Source of the DNA: Streptomyces sp. NRRL S-337
GTDB lineage: Bacteria; Actinomycetota; Actinomycetes; Streptomycetales; Streptomycetaceae
Length of the DNA: 64,000 bases
Assembly: GCF_000720175.1 (NCBI RefSeq)
Contig: NZ_JOIX01000057.1
Span: 22,455-86,454 of the forward strand
Reading direction: 5' to 3'
Shown here: positions 25,254-33,916 of the stretch, in pieces
Layout of the letters: every line of letters starts with the position of its first letter
Numbering within the stretch: the stretch's first letter is position 1
Program-made: the position numbers and the translations under genes
The notes under the pieces: generated by a model
Told to the model about the DNA's origin: nothing
Databases searched by the model: none
The model's input: the letters and a program-made list of their open reading frames with translations, nothing else

Positions 25254-26188
25254 CGGGCGCCCGCCGCGGTGAGCTCGCGGGCCGCCGAGAAGGCGTCGCC
25301 GATCCGGTCCACGGGGAGCTTGGCGCGCTCCTCCACGGAGAGGTCGAAGTGGCCCAGCACCAGGTCGGGCAGCGGCAGGGAAGGCGTGGCCTGCGCGATC
25401 TCGGACTCCATGCGGTGGGCGAGGTTGAGGATCCGGCCGAGGTCGTACCCACCGTCGGCAGGACGGCTGTGCCGGCCGAGGTAGGCCAGCCACTGCTCGG
25501 TGACCAGATTGCCCGGGCCCTTGCCCATGCCCAGGACCGAGGAGTCGATCCAGGTGGCGCCCGCGTCCACGGCGGCGATCGCGTTGGCCAGCGCCAGGCC
25601 GAGGTTGTTGTGGGCGTGCAGTCCGATGGCCGCATCGGTCACCGAGCGGACCAGGGTGACCAGTTGGGAGACCTCGCGCGGCAGCATGCTGCCGTTGGAG
25701 TCGGCGAGGTACACGACGTCGGCGCCGGCGTCGCCGGACAGCGCGGCGAGGTCGACAAGTCTTCGCCGGTCGAGCTGGCTGACCCGGGTGATGTTGACGG
25801 TGGTGGTGAAGCCGAGGTCAGCGGCCTGGGCGAGCAGGGCAAGCCCCGGCTCGGGCGCACCGGAGGGCAGGCAGAACCGTACGAGGCGGATGCCGGCCTC
25901 GTACATGCGCGACAGGTCCTCGGAGGTGATGTTCTTCGGGTGCAGGATCATGCAGAGGCGGTCGGGCGAGACGACCTCGGCGACCGCACGGATGTAGTCG
26001 TCCGCACCCACGCCGGTCCGGCCGATGCCGGGCTGCGGTTTGAACGAACCGTTGCGGTAGCCGATCTCGACCCACTCCATGCCGGCCGCGACGCTCTCCC
26101 GGGCGTGGTGCAGCGCGTAGTCGAGCGGGAAGTCGAAGTTGTTGCGGTAGCCACCGTCGCGCAGCGTCACATCAAGATTGACGATCAT
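25250..26188 (-). CDS. HMGL-like (DmpG/4-hydroxy-2-oxovalerate-type) aldolase
   Basis: A 312-residue TIM-barrel enzyme. NLDVTLRDGGYRNNF carries the Asp of the metal site. WVEIGYRNG, VVYLADSNGSMLP and GLHAHNNLGLALAN (the two metal His) are the HMGL/DmpG hallmarks, and WIDSSVLGMGKGPGN supplies the closing loop. Relatives cleave or form C-C bonds between pyruvate or an acyl-CoA enolate and an aldehyde or ketone. The ATG at 26188 follows GGAGGGG. It is the first gene of the six-gene operon. The DmpF-type dehydrogenase partner is absent, so it probably acts alone. Confidence 0.85.
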   Translation of the reverse strand: MIVNLDVTLRDGGYRNNFDFPLDYALHHARESVAAGMEWVEIGYRNGSFKPQPGIGRTGVGADDYIRAVAEVVSPDRLCMILHPKNITSEDLSRMYEAGIRLVRFCLPSGAPEPGLALLAQAADLGFTTTVNITRVSQLDRRRLVDLAALSGDAGADVVYLADSNGSMLPREVSQLVTLVRSVTDAAIGLHAHNNLGLALANAIAAVDAGATWIDSSVLGMGKGPGNLVTEQWLAYLGRHSRPADGGYDLGRILNLAHRMESEIAQATPSLPLPDLVLGHFDLSVEERAKLPVDRIGDAFSAARELTAAGAR

Positions 26189-26505
26189 TACCCCTCCATA
26201 TATGGCGCAGGCAGTCGGCGGGGTGACAGCAGACGTGCGCGTCCGTCGCGATGCGACGGACCGATGAGAATTGCGCACTTTTGTTGAGCGGGACCCCCCT
26301 AAGAACCCCGCACCACCCCGTTAGCGAACTCCACGGACCAGAAAGGCCACACTGTTCCTTCGGTGAAGCACCGGGGTGTGGCGGCGCCGGGAGTCCGACG
26401 GCGCTAAACCTACCGCACGCTTTCAGTCGAACTCTAATGGCCGGGTAAAAATTCGCCGGGAGGTGGTGTACACACACCCGACAACATCCATTAACCCCTG
26501 CTCTT
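26189..26505. other. 317-bp leader of the six-gene operon
   Basis: Between the LysR stop and the aldolase start. It has lower GC (about 26270-26510), runs such as ACCCCCCTAAGAACCCC, and a CGAA...TTCG pair about 28 bp apart near 26428-26455. A LysR-controlled promoter is expected here, since the LysR gene is immediately upstream. I see no clear terminator for the LysR gene and no small gene. Confidence 0.5.
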
Positions 26506-27429
26506 TCATTGCGGCCGGCGGCTTTGCCGAAGGTCGCCCGCGACCTTCCGGCGAACCTGCGCACTGGTCGCCGCAAGCACTTCCAGGCGTTCCGGATCTG
26601 CGGTTTCTCGCACGGCGAGAAACATGCGGATGGTGATGGGCTCCCCCTCCAGGGGCAGCAGCGCGATCCGGCGGGAGGAGACGGTATGGGCCACCGTCGG
26701 GTACATCAGCGTCCAGGCGGGCGCACCCGCGCCGATCTCGGCGAGGGTGTCCTGAAGTCCGGTGGAGGACGGGCCGAGGGGCGGTTCGAAGCCCGCCTTG
26801 CGGCAGGCGGAGAGGACCGTGTCGAACAGCACGGGGTTGTCGGCGCGGGAGGCCATGCGCAAGGGCAGCCCGGCGAGGCCGGCCAGGTCCAGCACGTCGC
26901 GCCGGGCCAGCGGGTGCGAGGCGGGCAGGGCGACCACCAGCGGGTCGTGCCAAAGAGCGAGAAGCCGCAGGCCGGGGGCGCTGTCGATACCGCGGATGAA
27001 GGCCGCGTCCAGGCGCCCGGCACGCACCTCTTCCAGGCGGGTACGGGCGTCGAGCGTCTGGAATTCGAAGCGGGTGCCGGCGCCGCGGCCGGGCAAGGCG
27101 TCCAGGAAGTCGTCCAGGCGTCCCCCCAGCGCGGAGCTGATGCCGATGCGGAAGGTGGCCTCGCTCTGCGTGGCCAGCCTCCTGGCCTTTGCGGCGAAGA
27201 CGTCCAGCGCCTTCAGCAGTTCCCGCCCCTCGGGCAGCAGTGCCCGCCCGACCGGCGTGAGGGTGACGGTGCGACTGGAGCGATCGAAGAGCTGGGTGTG
27301 CAATTCCCGCTCCAGTCGGCGCACCTGCTGACTGACGGCGGGCTGGCCTATGTGCAATCGCTCGGCCGCCCGGCCGAAATGCAGCTCTTCGGCGACCGCA
27401 ACGAAGTACTGAATCTGACGCAGTTCCAC
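26506..27429 (-). CDS. LysR-type transcriptional regulator
   Basis: A 307-residue LTTR from a GTG start (VELRQIQYFVAVAEELHFGR). The HTH covers about residues 1-60 (AAERLHIGQPAVSQQVRRLE), and the effector domain begins about residue 90 (FRIGISSALGG). An in-frame ATG 30 bases earlier is an alternative. LysR proteins of this class usually respond to an aromatic or small acid. Its location between the six-gene operon and the transporter/oxidoreductase genes makes it the likely regulator of the leftward arm. Confidence 0.88.
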   Translation of the reverse strand: MELRQIQYFVAVAEELHFGRAAERLHIGQPAVSQQVRRLERELHTQLFDRSSRTVTLTPVGRALLPEGRELLKALDVFAAKARRLATQSEATFRIGISSALGGRLDDFLDALPGRGAGTRFEFQTLDARTRLEEVRAGRLDAAFIRGIDSAPGLRLLALWHDPLVVALPASHPLARRDVLDLAGLAGLPLRMASRADNPVLFDTVLSACRKAGFEPPLGPSSTGLQDTLAEIGAGAPAWTLMYPTVAHTVSSRRIALLPLEGEPITIRMFLAVRETADPERLEVLAATSAQVRRKVAGDLRQSRRPQ

Positions 27430-27516
27430 AGGACCCCCCGATTCCCAGAGCGATCCCATTGTTGAAAGCAAAACATTTAGTTGCTGGGGATCGCCCGCAC
27501 GGCGAATCCTCGCATA

Positions 27517-27556
27517 CCGACGAGCGGCGCCACCACCGGATGGGGCCGCTCGTCGG
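27517..27556. terminator. 12-bp-stem hairpin after the Bcr/CflA transporter gene
   Basis: CCGACGAGCGGC (27517-27528) and GCCGCTCGTCGG (27545-27556) are perfect inverted repeats with a 16-base loop. They lie 59 bp after the MFS stop and upstream of the LysR start, so the hairpin separates the two transcription units. Confidence 0.8.
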
Positions 27557-27614
27557 ATCGGGCACTACGAAAGGAGTCCGTGGAGTTTTACCCAGACACT
27601 TTTCGGACGATTGT

Positions 27615-28886
27615 TTACTCGGCAGTAGCTCCCTGCAATTCCGCGGCGGGCTGCGCGGCGCTCCGCATTTCACGGCCGGCCCGCTCCTGCCGCCTGGCCA
27701 GCGACAGGAACAGTGCAAAGGCCGCGATTCCCACCACTGAGGCACTCAGGACGAACCACCCCAGGGCGAACAGGTCGCCGGCCGGCAGCCGGCTGGAGAC
27801 GAAGATCCCCAGCGAGGCCGCGAGCAGCTGGAGCGCGCCCATGAGGCCGGAGGCGGAGCCGGCGGTCGAGCGGAAGGTCGTCACCCCCGCGCTCATCGAC
27901 AGCGGCAGCAGGAAGCCGTTGCCGTACGTCATCACCGGCATGAAGACCAGCACCAGCAGGCCCCAGGGCGCGCCGGCCCCGCTCAGACCCAGCCCCAGCA
28001 TCATCAGCGCTCCGACGAGGAAGAACCCGTGGCCCATCCACAGAAGCTGGTTGATGGGCCGCTTGCGCACCAGCGTGCGCGAGGTCAGGTTGCCCGCGAC
28101 GTAGGCGATCGAGACCGTGATGTAGCAGTAGCTGGTGGTCTCGGTGGCCAGGCCCATCTTCTCGAAGACCAGCGGGGAGGCGGCCAGGTAACCGAAGTAA
28201 CCGCCGTACGCCACCCCCAGGTTGACGGTGTAGGCCCAGAACAGCGGACGGGTCAGCAGCTTGGGGTAGCCCTTGAGCGTGGCGCCCAGGTGCTTGCTGC
28301 GCCGCTCCGGCGGCAGGCTCTCCGGAATGGAGGTGACCATCACGATCAGCGTCGCCAACCCGATCAGCGCGGTCACCACGAACGGGGCCCGCCACGAGAC
28401 ATAGGTGGTCAGATATCCGCCGACCAGAGGGGCTATGGACGGGGAGACGCCCACGATCGGCATGACCGTGGCGAACATCCGGGCCGCGTCCTTCTCCTCG
28501 TACAGGTCACTGATCACGGCCCGGCCGAGCACCATGCCCGATCCCGCGCCCAGCGCCTGAAGGAGCCGACCGGCACCGAACACCTCGACCGTGGGTGCCA
28601 CCGCGCACAGCAGGGACGCCACGACGAACAGTCCGAGACCGGAGACGATGACGCGCTTTCGGCCGTACGCGTCCGAGATCGGCCCGTAGACCGCCTGCGA
28701 GACCGCGATGCCGATCATGAAGGCGCTGAACGTCCATTGCACGGACGCGACCGGGGTGCCGAAGGCGTGCGCGGTGGCCGGCACGCCCGGCAGGTTGATG
28801 TCGGAGGCGAACAGGCCGCCGGCGTTCAGCGAGCACAGGACGGCGAGCAACAGCGCGTAGGGCGTGCGTGTTGATGCGGTCTTCAT
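27615..28886 (-). CDS. Bcr/CflA-type MFS exporter
   Basis: A 423-residue 12-TM transporter. The first loop motif is GPISDAYGRKRV, and the fifth-helix region GVSPSIAPLVGGYL resembles the drug:H+ antiporter motif C. Bcr/CflA relatives export chloramphenicol, bicyclomycin or sulfonamides, so export of the cluster product is a reasonable inference. I chose the internal ATG at 28886 (MKTASTRTPYALLL), preceded by AAGGAAG. A GTG at 28934 overlapping the previous stop (GTGA) would add 16 residues. Confidence 0.85.
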   Translation of the reverse strand: MKTASTRTPYALLLAVLCSLNAGGLFASDINLPGVPATAHAFGTPVASVQWTFSAFMIGIAVSQAVYGPISDAYGRKRVIVSGLGLFVVASLLCAVAPTVEVFGAGRLLQALGAGSGMVLGRAVISDLYEEKDAARMFATVMPIVGVSPSIAPLVGGYLTTYVSWRAPFVVTALIGLATLIVMVTSIPESLPPERRSKHLGATLKGYPKLLTRPLFWAYTVNLGVAYGGYFGYLAASPLVFEKMGLATETTSYCYITVSIAYVAGNLTSRTLVRKRPINQLLWMGHGFFLVGALMMLGLGLSGAGAPWGLLVLVFMPVMTYGNGFLLPLSMSAGVTTFRSTAGSASGLMGALQLLAASLGIFVSSRLPAGDLFALGWFVLSASVVGIAAFALFLSLARRQERAGREMRSAAQPAAELQGATAE

Positions 28887-28930
28887 GGCAACGGGACAAC
28901 TTCCTTGGTCGAGGGTGAGCGGCTGAGGAC

Positions 28931-30370
28931 TCACCTGGTGGGGGTCGGTGCCTGGGCGATCTCCGCCCCGGCCAGCCGCCCGAATGTCAGCGCCCGCAGC
29001 ACCGAAGTGGCCCCCGGATAGCGGCTGTAGTAGAGCCCGGCGGTCTCACCGATGGCGTACAGGCCCTGGACGGGCTCGCCCTGCTCGGTCAGCACGCGCG
29101 AGCGGGTGTCGGTGCGCAGCCCGCCGAAGGTGAAGGTGATGGCGCAGTGCACCGGCCAGGCCATGTACGGCCCGGTGTCCAGCTCCACGGCCCAGTTGGA
29201 CTTCGGCGGCACGAGGCCGACGGTGTGCTTGCCGTCCAGCCGTGTCGGATCGAAGGGAGTGGGCCGGCAGGCGTCGTTGTACCGGGCCACGGTCCAGCTC
29301 AGCTCGTCGGGCGCGATGTCCAGCGTGCAGGCCAGCTCGTCGATGGTCGGCGCGGTGATCGGGTCCTTGTCCGTGAGCAACGACCGCTCGTGTCCCTCGA
29401 TCTGCAGCAGCTTGGCGTCGCAGATCAGGTACGCGGACTGCCGGGCCTCCCGCCAGATGCGGTACGCGACGTCCTCGAAGGTGTTGTCGGGGGTGTCCGC
29501 CCCCTCGTCCAGGAAGCGCCGCCCGTCCGCGTTGACGAGGATCCCGTACGGGTAGGCCATGATGAGCGCCTCGGCCTGGTGGCTGCGCGGATCGACGGGC
29601 TCGCCGTGGAAACGGTCGTACTGGCCGCTGCGGGCGGCTCCCACCGCCACCGCCATCTCGATGCCCTCGCCCTTGTTGTTCTCACCGCCGGGCGCGATCG
29701 GCCGCAACCCGCCGCCGGTGGGCCCCACATGGCGTTCCAGCAGCTCCGGGTTCCCCTGGAATCCGCCGCACGCCAGCACGACCCGCCGGGCTGCGATGTG
29801 CCGCAACCTGCCGTCCTCCTGTACGTGTACGCCGTTGACCCCGCCGAAGACGTCGGTGCTCAGCGCCGTGGCGCGGGCCCCGTAGGCGATCGAGCCGCCG
29901 AGCCGCTCCAGCGACGTGGCGAGCTTGTCCACCAGGCTGGCGCCGCCGCCGGCGGGCATCAACCGGGGGCCGCGCGCGGTGACGAAGTAGGTCGGCCGGG
30001 TCTCGAACTCCACGCCGTGCCGGTCGGCGAGCCAGCGCACGGTGGGCTCCGCGTTCCGGCTCAGCGCCGCGATGTGGTCGGCGTCCGACTGCCCCTCGCT
30101 CAGCTCGTGCATCCGGCTCTCGAAGTCCTCCGCCGGCGTGCCGTCGGCGGTGAGCCGGAGGAACGAACCGGTCCAGGTGGTGTTCCCGCCACGGTTGTAG
30201 CGGCTGGACCGCTCCAGGACCAGGACCCGGCTGCCGGGGGCGTTCTCGGCGAAGCTGACCGCGGTCGCCAGGCCGCCCGCACCACATCCCACCACCAGCA
30301 GATCCAGGGGACCCGAGGCAGCGGCTGCGGCGGCGGACGACGGTACGGCGGTGTCAAGCGCGTCGCTCAC
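28931..30370 (-). CDS. FAD-dependent dehydrogenase, fumarate-reductase/tricarballylate-dehydrogenase (TcuA) type
   Basis: A 479-residue flavoprotein. The Rossmann motif VVGCGAGGLATAVSFAE lies near residues 26-42. NRGGNTTWTGSFLR, CGGFQGNPELL and a C-terminal TFGGLRTDTRSRVL ... GLYAIGETAGLYY follow, matching the fumarate reductase/KsdD/TcuA superfamily. It probably introduces or removes a C=C double bond next to a carboxylate or carbonyl. The start is GTG. A tiny overlapping frame (ATGAGCCGCC..., eight codons) lies just before it behind GGAG and might act as a leader. It is translationally coupled to the following MFS gene if that uses its GTG. Confidence 0.82.
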   Translation of the reverse strand: MSDALDTAVPSSAAAAAASGPLDLLVVGCGAGGLATAVSFAENAPGSRVLVLERSSRYNRGGNTTWTGSFLRLTADGTPAEDFESRMHELSEGQSDADHIAALSRNAEPTVRWLADRHGVEFETRPTYFVTARGPRLMPAGGGASLVDKLATSLERLGGSIAYGARATALSTDVFGGVNGVHVQEDGRLRHIAARRVVLACGGFQGNPELLERHVGPTGGGLRPIAPGGENNKGEGIEMAVAVGAARSGQYDRFHGEPVDPRSHQAEALIMAYPYGILVNADGRRFLDEGADTPDNTFEDVAYRIWREARQSAYLICDAKLLQIEGHERSLLTDKDPITAPTIDELACTLDIAPDELSWTVARYNDACRPTPFDPTRLDGKHTVGLVPPKSNWAVELDTGPYMAWPVHCAITFTFGGLRTDTRSRVLTEQGEPVQGLYAIGETAGLYYSRYPGATSVLRALTFGRLAGAEIAQAPTPTR

Positions 30371-30440
30371 GGCGGCTCATCAACTCCTGTTCTGATGTGG
30401 GGAGAACCGGCGGCCGGACGGCCGGGAGCCGGCGGTGCGG

Positions 30441-30483
30441 CCGTTTCCGGGCCGGACCCGGGGGTGATCCGGCCCGGAAACGG
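30441..30483. terminator. 16-bp perfect hairpin before the FAD-dehydrogenase gene
   Basis: CCGTTTCCGGGCCGGA (30441-30456) pairs with 30468-30483 without a mismatch, with an 11-base loop. Together with the next hairpin it forms a tandem terminator after the tautomerase gene, or a leader structure of the dehydrogenase mRNA. Confidence 0.85.
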
Positions 30484-30494
30484 CGCCAGGGAGT

Positions 30495-30532
30495 GGGTCC
30501 GTCCGCAGGCCGTGGTTCCTGCGGACGGACCC
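30495..30532. terminator. 15-bp perfect hairpin directly after the tautomerase gene
   Basis: GGGTCCGTCCGCAGG (30495-30509) and its complement (30518-30532) enclose an 8-base loop, only six bases beyond the tautomerase stop. This is a classical Streptomyces terminator position. Confidence 0.88.
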
Positions 30533-30537
30533 TGTGG

Positions 30538-30735
30538 TCAGCGCTTGGCGGCGCGGGCGGCGAGCGTGTCGCCACCGATCGACCAGCTGTCGGTGGCGAT
30601 CTCCTGCACGGTCACCCACACGCTCTCCGGCTTGCTGCCGGTGGCCTTCACATAGGCGTCGGTCAGCTCACGGACCAGCTCCGCCTTCTGCTCGGCGGTC
30701 TTACCAGGGGTCTGCTGCACGTGGATGAGAGGCAT
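30538..30735 (-). CDS. 4-oxalocrotonate tautomerase family enzyme
   Basis: A 65-residue protein, MPLIHVQQTPGKTAEQK..., the length and N-terminus of 4-OT hexamer subunits. Removal of Met leaves the catalytic Pro1. The two usual catalytic arginines are not conserved (Lys at position 11 and Trp at 39 after Met removal), so the substrate is probably not 2-hydroxymuconate. It likely tautomerises a 2-oxo or enol acid, or is a promiscuous 4-OT relative, within the leftward arm of the cluster. Confidence 0.85.
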   Translation of the reverse strand: MPLIHVQQTPGKTAEQKAELVRELTDAYVKATGSKPESVWVTVQEIATDSWSIGGDTLAARAAKR

Positions 30736-30919
30736 GGATGTCTCCGGGGGTCGTGACGGAACTGGTGACGTACGGTCCCTGGGCCGAGAGGCGCCGGGGA
30801 ACCGCCGTGCACCCAGTCCAGCACCGGGCCGGTGGCCGTCCAAGACGCAATCCGATCTGGCACCGATCACGAATCGTGATGCCTCCGGGCGGCCGCTCTC
30901 CGCTCCGCGCCGGCCCGGC

Positions 30920-32542
30920 TCACGCGGCTCCTGCTCGCGCACCGCGCTCGTCCGTTGCGTGACGGAGGACGGCCGCAGGGTCATGCGGCACCTCGTCCAG
31001 TTCCCGCCCCGCCGTCTCCCGGCCCTTCAGGCCGATGGCGACGGTCGCCAAGGCCATCGGCACGGCGGCGCACAGCCCGATGATCCGCATGCCGGGGTAG
31101 TGCGCCAGCAGCAGGCCGATCAGCGGCGGGGCGAAGAGCCCGCCGGCCTTGCTGCAGGCCGCGGTGAACCCGCTCGCCGCGCCCCGTACGTCGGTCGGGT
31201 AGATCTCGGCGGCATACGGGGCCAGCGTGGCGACCGCCCCACTGGTGCCGATGAGCAGCAGGGCGAGGAAAACGTAGACGGCCGGACCGGTGCCGGCGCG
31301 GCCGGTGGCGGCGAGGCCCAGCAGAGCCAGCACGGTGACCACGCCGGAGAGGACCATGGTGCGGCGGCTGCTCCATCGGGCATAGAGATACGCCACCAGG
31401 ACGGTGCCGGGGACGGCCAGGAGCGAGGAGAGGGGCAGCACGCCGCCGGCGGCCTTGCCCAGGAGCGTGGGCAGGAAGGTCATGAAGCCCCAGTTGACGA
31501 TGGACCAGGAGAGCGCATAGCTGCCGACGACCAGGGTCTTGGCGAGCGCCCCGCGCCCGAAGAGAGGCGCCACCGTGCCCTGGTGCCGCGGGAGTTCGGC
31601 CGGCGGGTGGTCCCCGTCGGCCAGCACCATCCGGTAGTCGGCCAGGATCCGTTCGGCCTCGGCGACCCGGCCGTAGCGCACCAGGAAGCGCGGGGACTCG
31701 GGAATCCACCGGTTCATCACGATGATGGCGACGGCGAACGGGAAGTGCACCAGCCACATGATGCGCCAGCCGAAGACCGGGATCAGGACGGCGGCCAGCG
31801 CGCTGGTGAAGAAGTACGCGGCGACCGTGGCCAGGCCCGCCTGGAGCACCATGACGATGCTGCGCTGACGGGCCGGCACCGACTCCGCCATCAGCGCGTA
31901 CACGATGGGCAGCAGCCCGCCGGCCGCCATCCCCATCACCAGGCACATGAAGAGGTTCCACTCGAAGGTGGGCATCACGGCACACACGGTGGTCGTGATG
32001 AACATCAGGGAGGACAGGAGGATGGTGGCCCGGCGCCCGAGGCGGTCGGCGAGCCAACCCCAGACCAGCGAACCGACGATGGTGCCGGCCAGCGCCACCA
32101 CCGGCAGCGCGGCCGCCTCAGCGGCGCTGATTCCGTACTCCTCGCGCATTCCCGGGATGATGAACGCGAGCGTGGCGGGCTTCATCACGTCGATGACCAG
32201 GGCCAGCGAGAGTGCCGCGATCAGCCGCCGGTGGGCGGGGCTGAGCCGGTCCTCGGGGCCGGGCTCCACGCGGTAGCGGCCGGCCGCGGAAGTGCCCTCG
32301 TCCGAGGGCCGGTGCCGGACCAGCCCGATGACCGCGGCGACCAGTCCCACCACCAGCAGGACCATGCCGGCGATCATCTCGGGTGAACTGCCCATTCCCA
32401 TCCCGGCCATGCGGTAGTGCATCGTGCGCATGGCGAAGAACATCGGCAGGTGCAGGCCGACCCCCACGCAGGAGAGGACCACACCGGTCCAGAACCACCA
32501 GGGCCGGGCGATGCCGGCGCTGTTGTTGTCCGTACGAGCCAT
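30920..32542 (-). CDS. MFS transporter of the aromatic-acid/sugar-porter type with extra N-terminal helices
   Basis: A 540-residue membrane protein. Two extra hydrophobic segments (about residues 15-35 and 58-78) precede a standard 12-TM MFS unit that starts after LSPAHRRLIAALSLALVIDV. Loop motifs are WGWLADRLGRRATILLSS and RWIPESPRFLVRYGR, plus EIYPTDVRG in the C-half, as in AAHS/sugar-porter proteins. It probably moves an organic acid or the product. It lies 24 bp downstream of the first halogenase gene and is likely co-transcribed with it. Confidence 0.85.
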   Translation of the reverse strand: MARTDNNSAGIARPWWFWTGVVLSCVGVGLHLPMFFAMRTMHYRMAGMGMGSSPEMIAGMVLLVVGLVAAVIGLVRHRPSDEGTSAAGRYRVEPGPEDRLSPAHRRLIAALSLALVIDVMKPATLAFIIPGMREEYGISAAEAAALPVVALAGTIVGSLVWGWLADRLGRRATILLSSLMFITTTVCAVMPTFEWNLFMCLVMGMAAGGLLPIVYALMAESVPARQRSIVMVLQAGLATVAAYFFTSALAAVLIPVFGWRIMWLVHFPFAVAIIVMNRWIPESPRFLVRYGRVAEAERILADYRMVLADGDHPPAELPRHQGTVAPLFGRGALAKTLVVGSYALSWSIVNWGFMTFLPTLLGKAAGGVLPLSSLLAVPGTVLVAYLYARWSSRRTMVLSGVVTVLALLGLAATGRAGTGPAVYVFLALLLIGTSGAVATLAPYAAEIYPTDVRGAASGFTAACSKAGGLFAPPLIGLLLAHYPGMRIIGLCAAVPMALATVAIGLKGRETAGRELDEVPHDPAAVLRHATDERGARAGAA

Positions 32543-32566
32543 GACGATCTGCCTTCCCGGTCGCCG

Positions 32567-33916
32567 TCAGCGGCCCGTTGCGGGGGCGGTGGCCCGCAGT
32601 GATCCGAGGTGCCGGTGCCACAGGTGGTTCGGGTCGGCCTCGACCTCACGCAGCACCTCCCGCATCCTGCCGAGCGCCGCCGGTTCCTCCGCGTCGTACA
32701 CATCGCCCTGGAGCATCTTCAGGACGTCGACGCGGTAGCGCGGGTCCTGGACGAAGGCGGTGAAGAGGATGTTGAGGCGGTAGTAGATGGAGATGAACTC
32801 GTGCCAGTTGCGGACGGCCTTGCCCAGCTTGCCTTCGTACCTCGCGAACCGCTGCCGGGCGAAGTCCCCGGCCTCGTGCGCGGCGATGATGTCGCGCGCG
32901 GCCAGCCGGGCGCTGTTGAGGGCGACGCTGACGCCGCTGGAGAAGATCGGGTCCACGAAGCGGGCCGCATCGCCGACCAACAGCCAGCCGTCGCCGCACA
33001 GTTCGCGCATCGCATAGCTGTAGTCGCCCTCTGCCTTGAAGGGGCGGACCCGCCGGGCGGCGCGCAGTGCGCGGCCCAGTTCGGGGCGGGTGTCGATGGA
33101 GTCCCAGAAGAAGGCTTCCAGGTCGTTCGCGGCGGCTTCCTTGAAGCGGCTCTTCTGGGTGACGACGCCGATGCTGGTGATCGTGTCGGTGATGGGGATC
33201 TGCCACACCCAGGTGTCGGTGAGCGGCAGGAAGTGGACGAAGATGTAGTCCGCCCGGTCCTCGGTGCCGCTGACCGCCTGCCGGTCCAGCCCCTCGAACC
33301 AGGTGTGGACGGCGTACTGGTCGAAGACCGGGTCGGGCTCCTTGAGCTTCAGCTGCCGTCCGAGGTGGGTACCGCGGCCACTGGCGTCGACGACCATCCG
33401 GGCCGACAGCGACGACTCCTTGCCGCCCTCGCGGTAGGTGAGGTGCTTGATGTCGCCGTCCAGGTCGACCCGTTGTACGCGGGCGCCCTGGCGGACCTCT
33501 GCGCCCAGCTCGGAGGCGTGCTCCAGCAGCAGCTCGTCGAAGCGCCCCCGGTCCACGTGGTACGTGTGGTCCTGGTGGACCCCGGGCTGGTCGCGCTCGC
33601 TGAACTGGACGTCCGCCAGCCGGAATCCGCTGTGCAGGCCCTGGAATCCGAGCCGCGGGATCGAGTCGTCCACCGCCGCCGTCCATGCGGCTCCGAACTT
33701 GCGGGGGAAGCCCGCCTTCTCGACCTTCTCCAGAGCGCCTATCTCCGCCAGTACGGGTGTGGTGGCCGGCACCAGGGATTCGCCGACGTGCGGCCGCGGG
33801 AAATGTTCGGCTTCGAGTACGACGCAGGACAGACCTGCCTGCGCGAGATAGGACGCCATGGTCGACCCCGCGGGGCCGCCACCGATGATTCCGACGTCGT
33901 ACAGGAAATCAGACAC
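32567..33916 (-). CDS. FAD-dependent halogenase, PltA-like (carrier-protein-tethered pyrrole type)
   Basis: A 449-residue flavin halogenase. The FAD motif GIIGGGPAGSTMAS is at residues 9-22 and HVGESLVPATTPV follows. The catalytic Lys73 sits in FPRKFGAAW, WVWQIP (about 235-241) is the halogenase signature, and GDAARFVDPIFSSGVS binds flavin. The C-terminal region YYRLNILFTAFVQDPRYR is typical of halogenases that act on pyrrolyl-carrier proteins (PltA/Bmp2/HrmQ class). It needs FADH2 from a separate reductase, which is not seen here. The GTG start follows AAGGACTC. It is divergent from the carrier-protein gene and heads the leftward arm. Confidence 0.9.
   Translation of the reverse strand: MSDFLYDVGIIGGGPAGSTMASYLAQAGLSCVVLEAEHFPRPHVGESLVPATTPVLAEIGALEKVEKAGFPRKFGAAWTAAVDDSIPRLGFQGLHSGFRLADVQFSERDQPGVHQDHTYHVDRGRFDELLLEHASELGAEVRQGARVQRVDLDGDIKHLTYREGGKESSLSARMVVDASGRGTHLGRQLKLKEPDPVFDQYAVHTWFEGLDRQAVSGTEDRADYIFVHFLPLTDTWVWQIPITDTITSIGVVTQKSRFKEAAANDLEAFFWDSIDTRPELGRALRAARRVRPFKAEGDYSYAMRELCGDGWLLVGDAARFVDPIFSSGVSVALNSARLAARDIIAAHEAGDFARQRFARYEGKLGKAVRNWHEFISIYYRLNILFTAFVQDPRYRVDVLKMLQGDVYDAEEPAALGRMREVLREVEADPNHLWHRHLGSLRATAPATGR

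Noticed and set aside
32567..33916. Geranylgeranyl-reductase-type flavoprotein instead of a halogenase
   Set aside because: The WVWQIP motif and the Lys in FPRKFGAAW, plus the pyrrole-pathway neighbours, fit a halogenase better.
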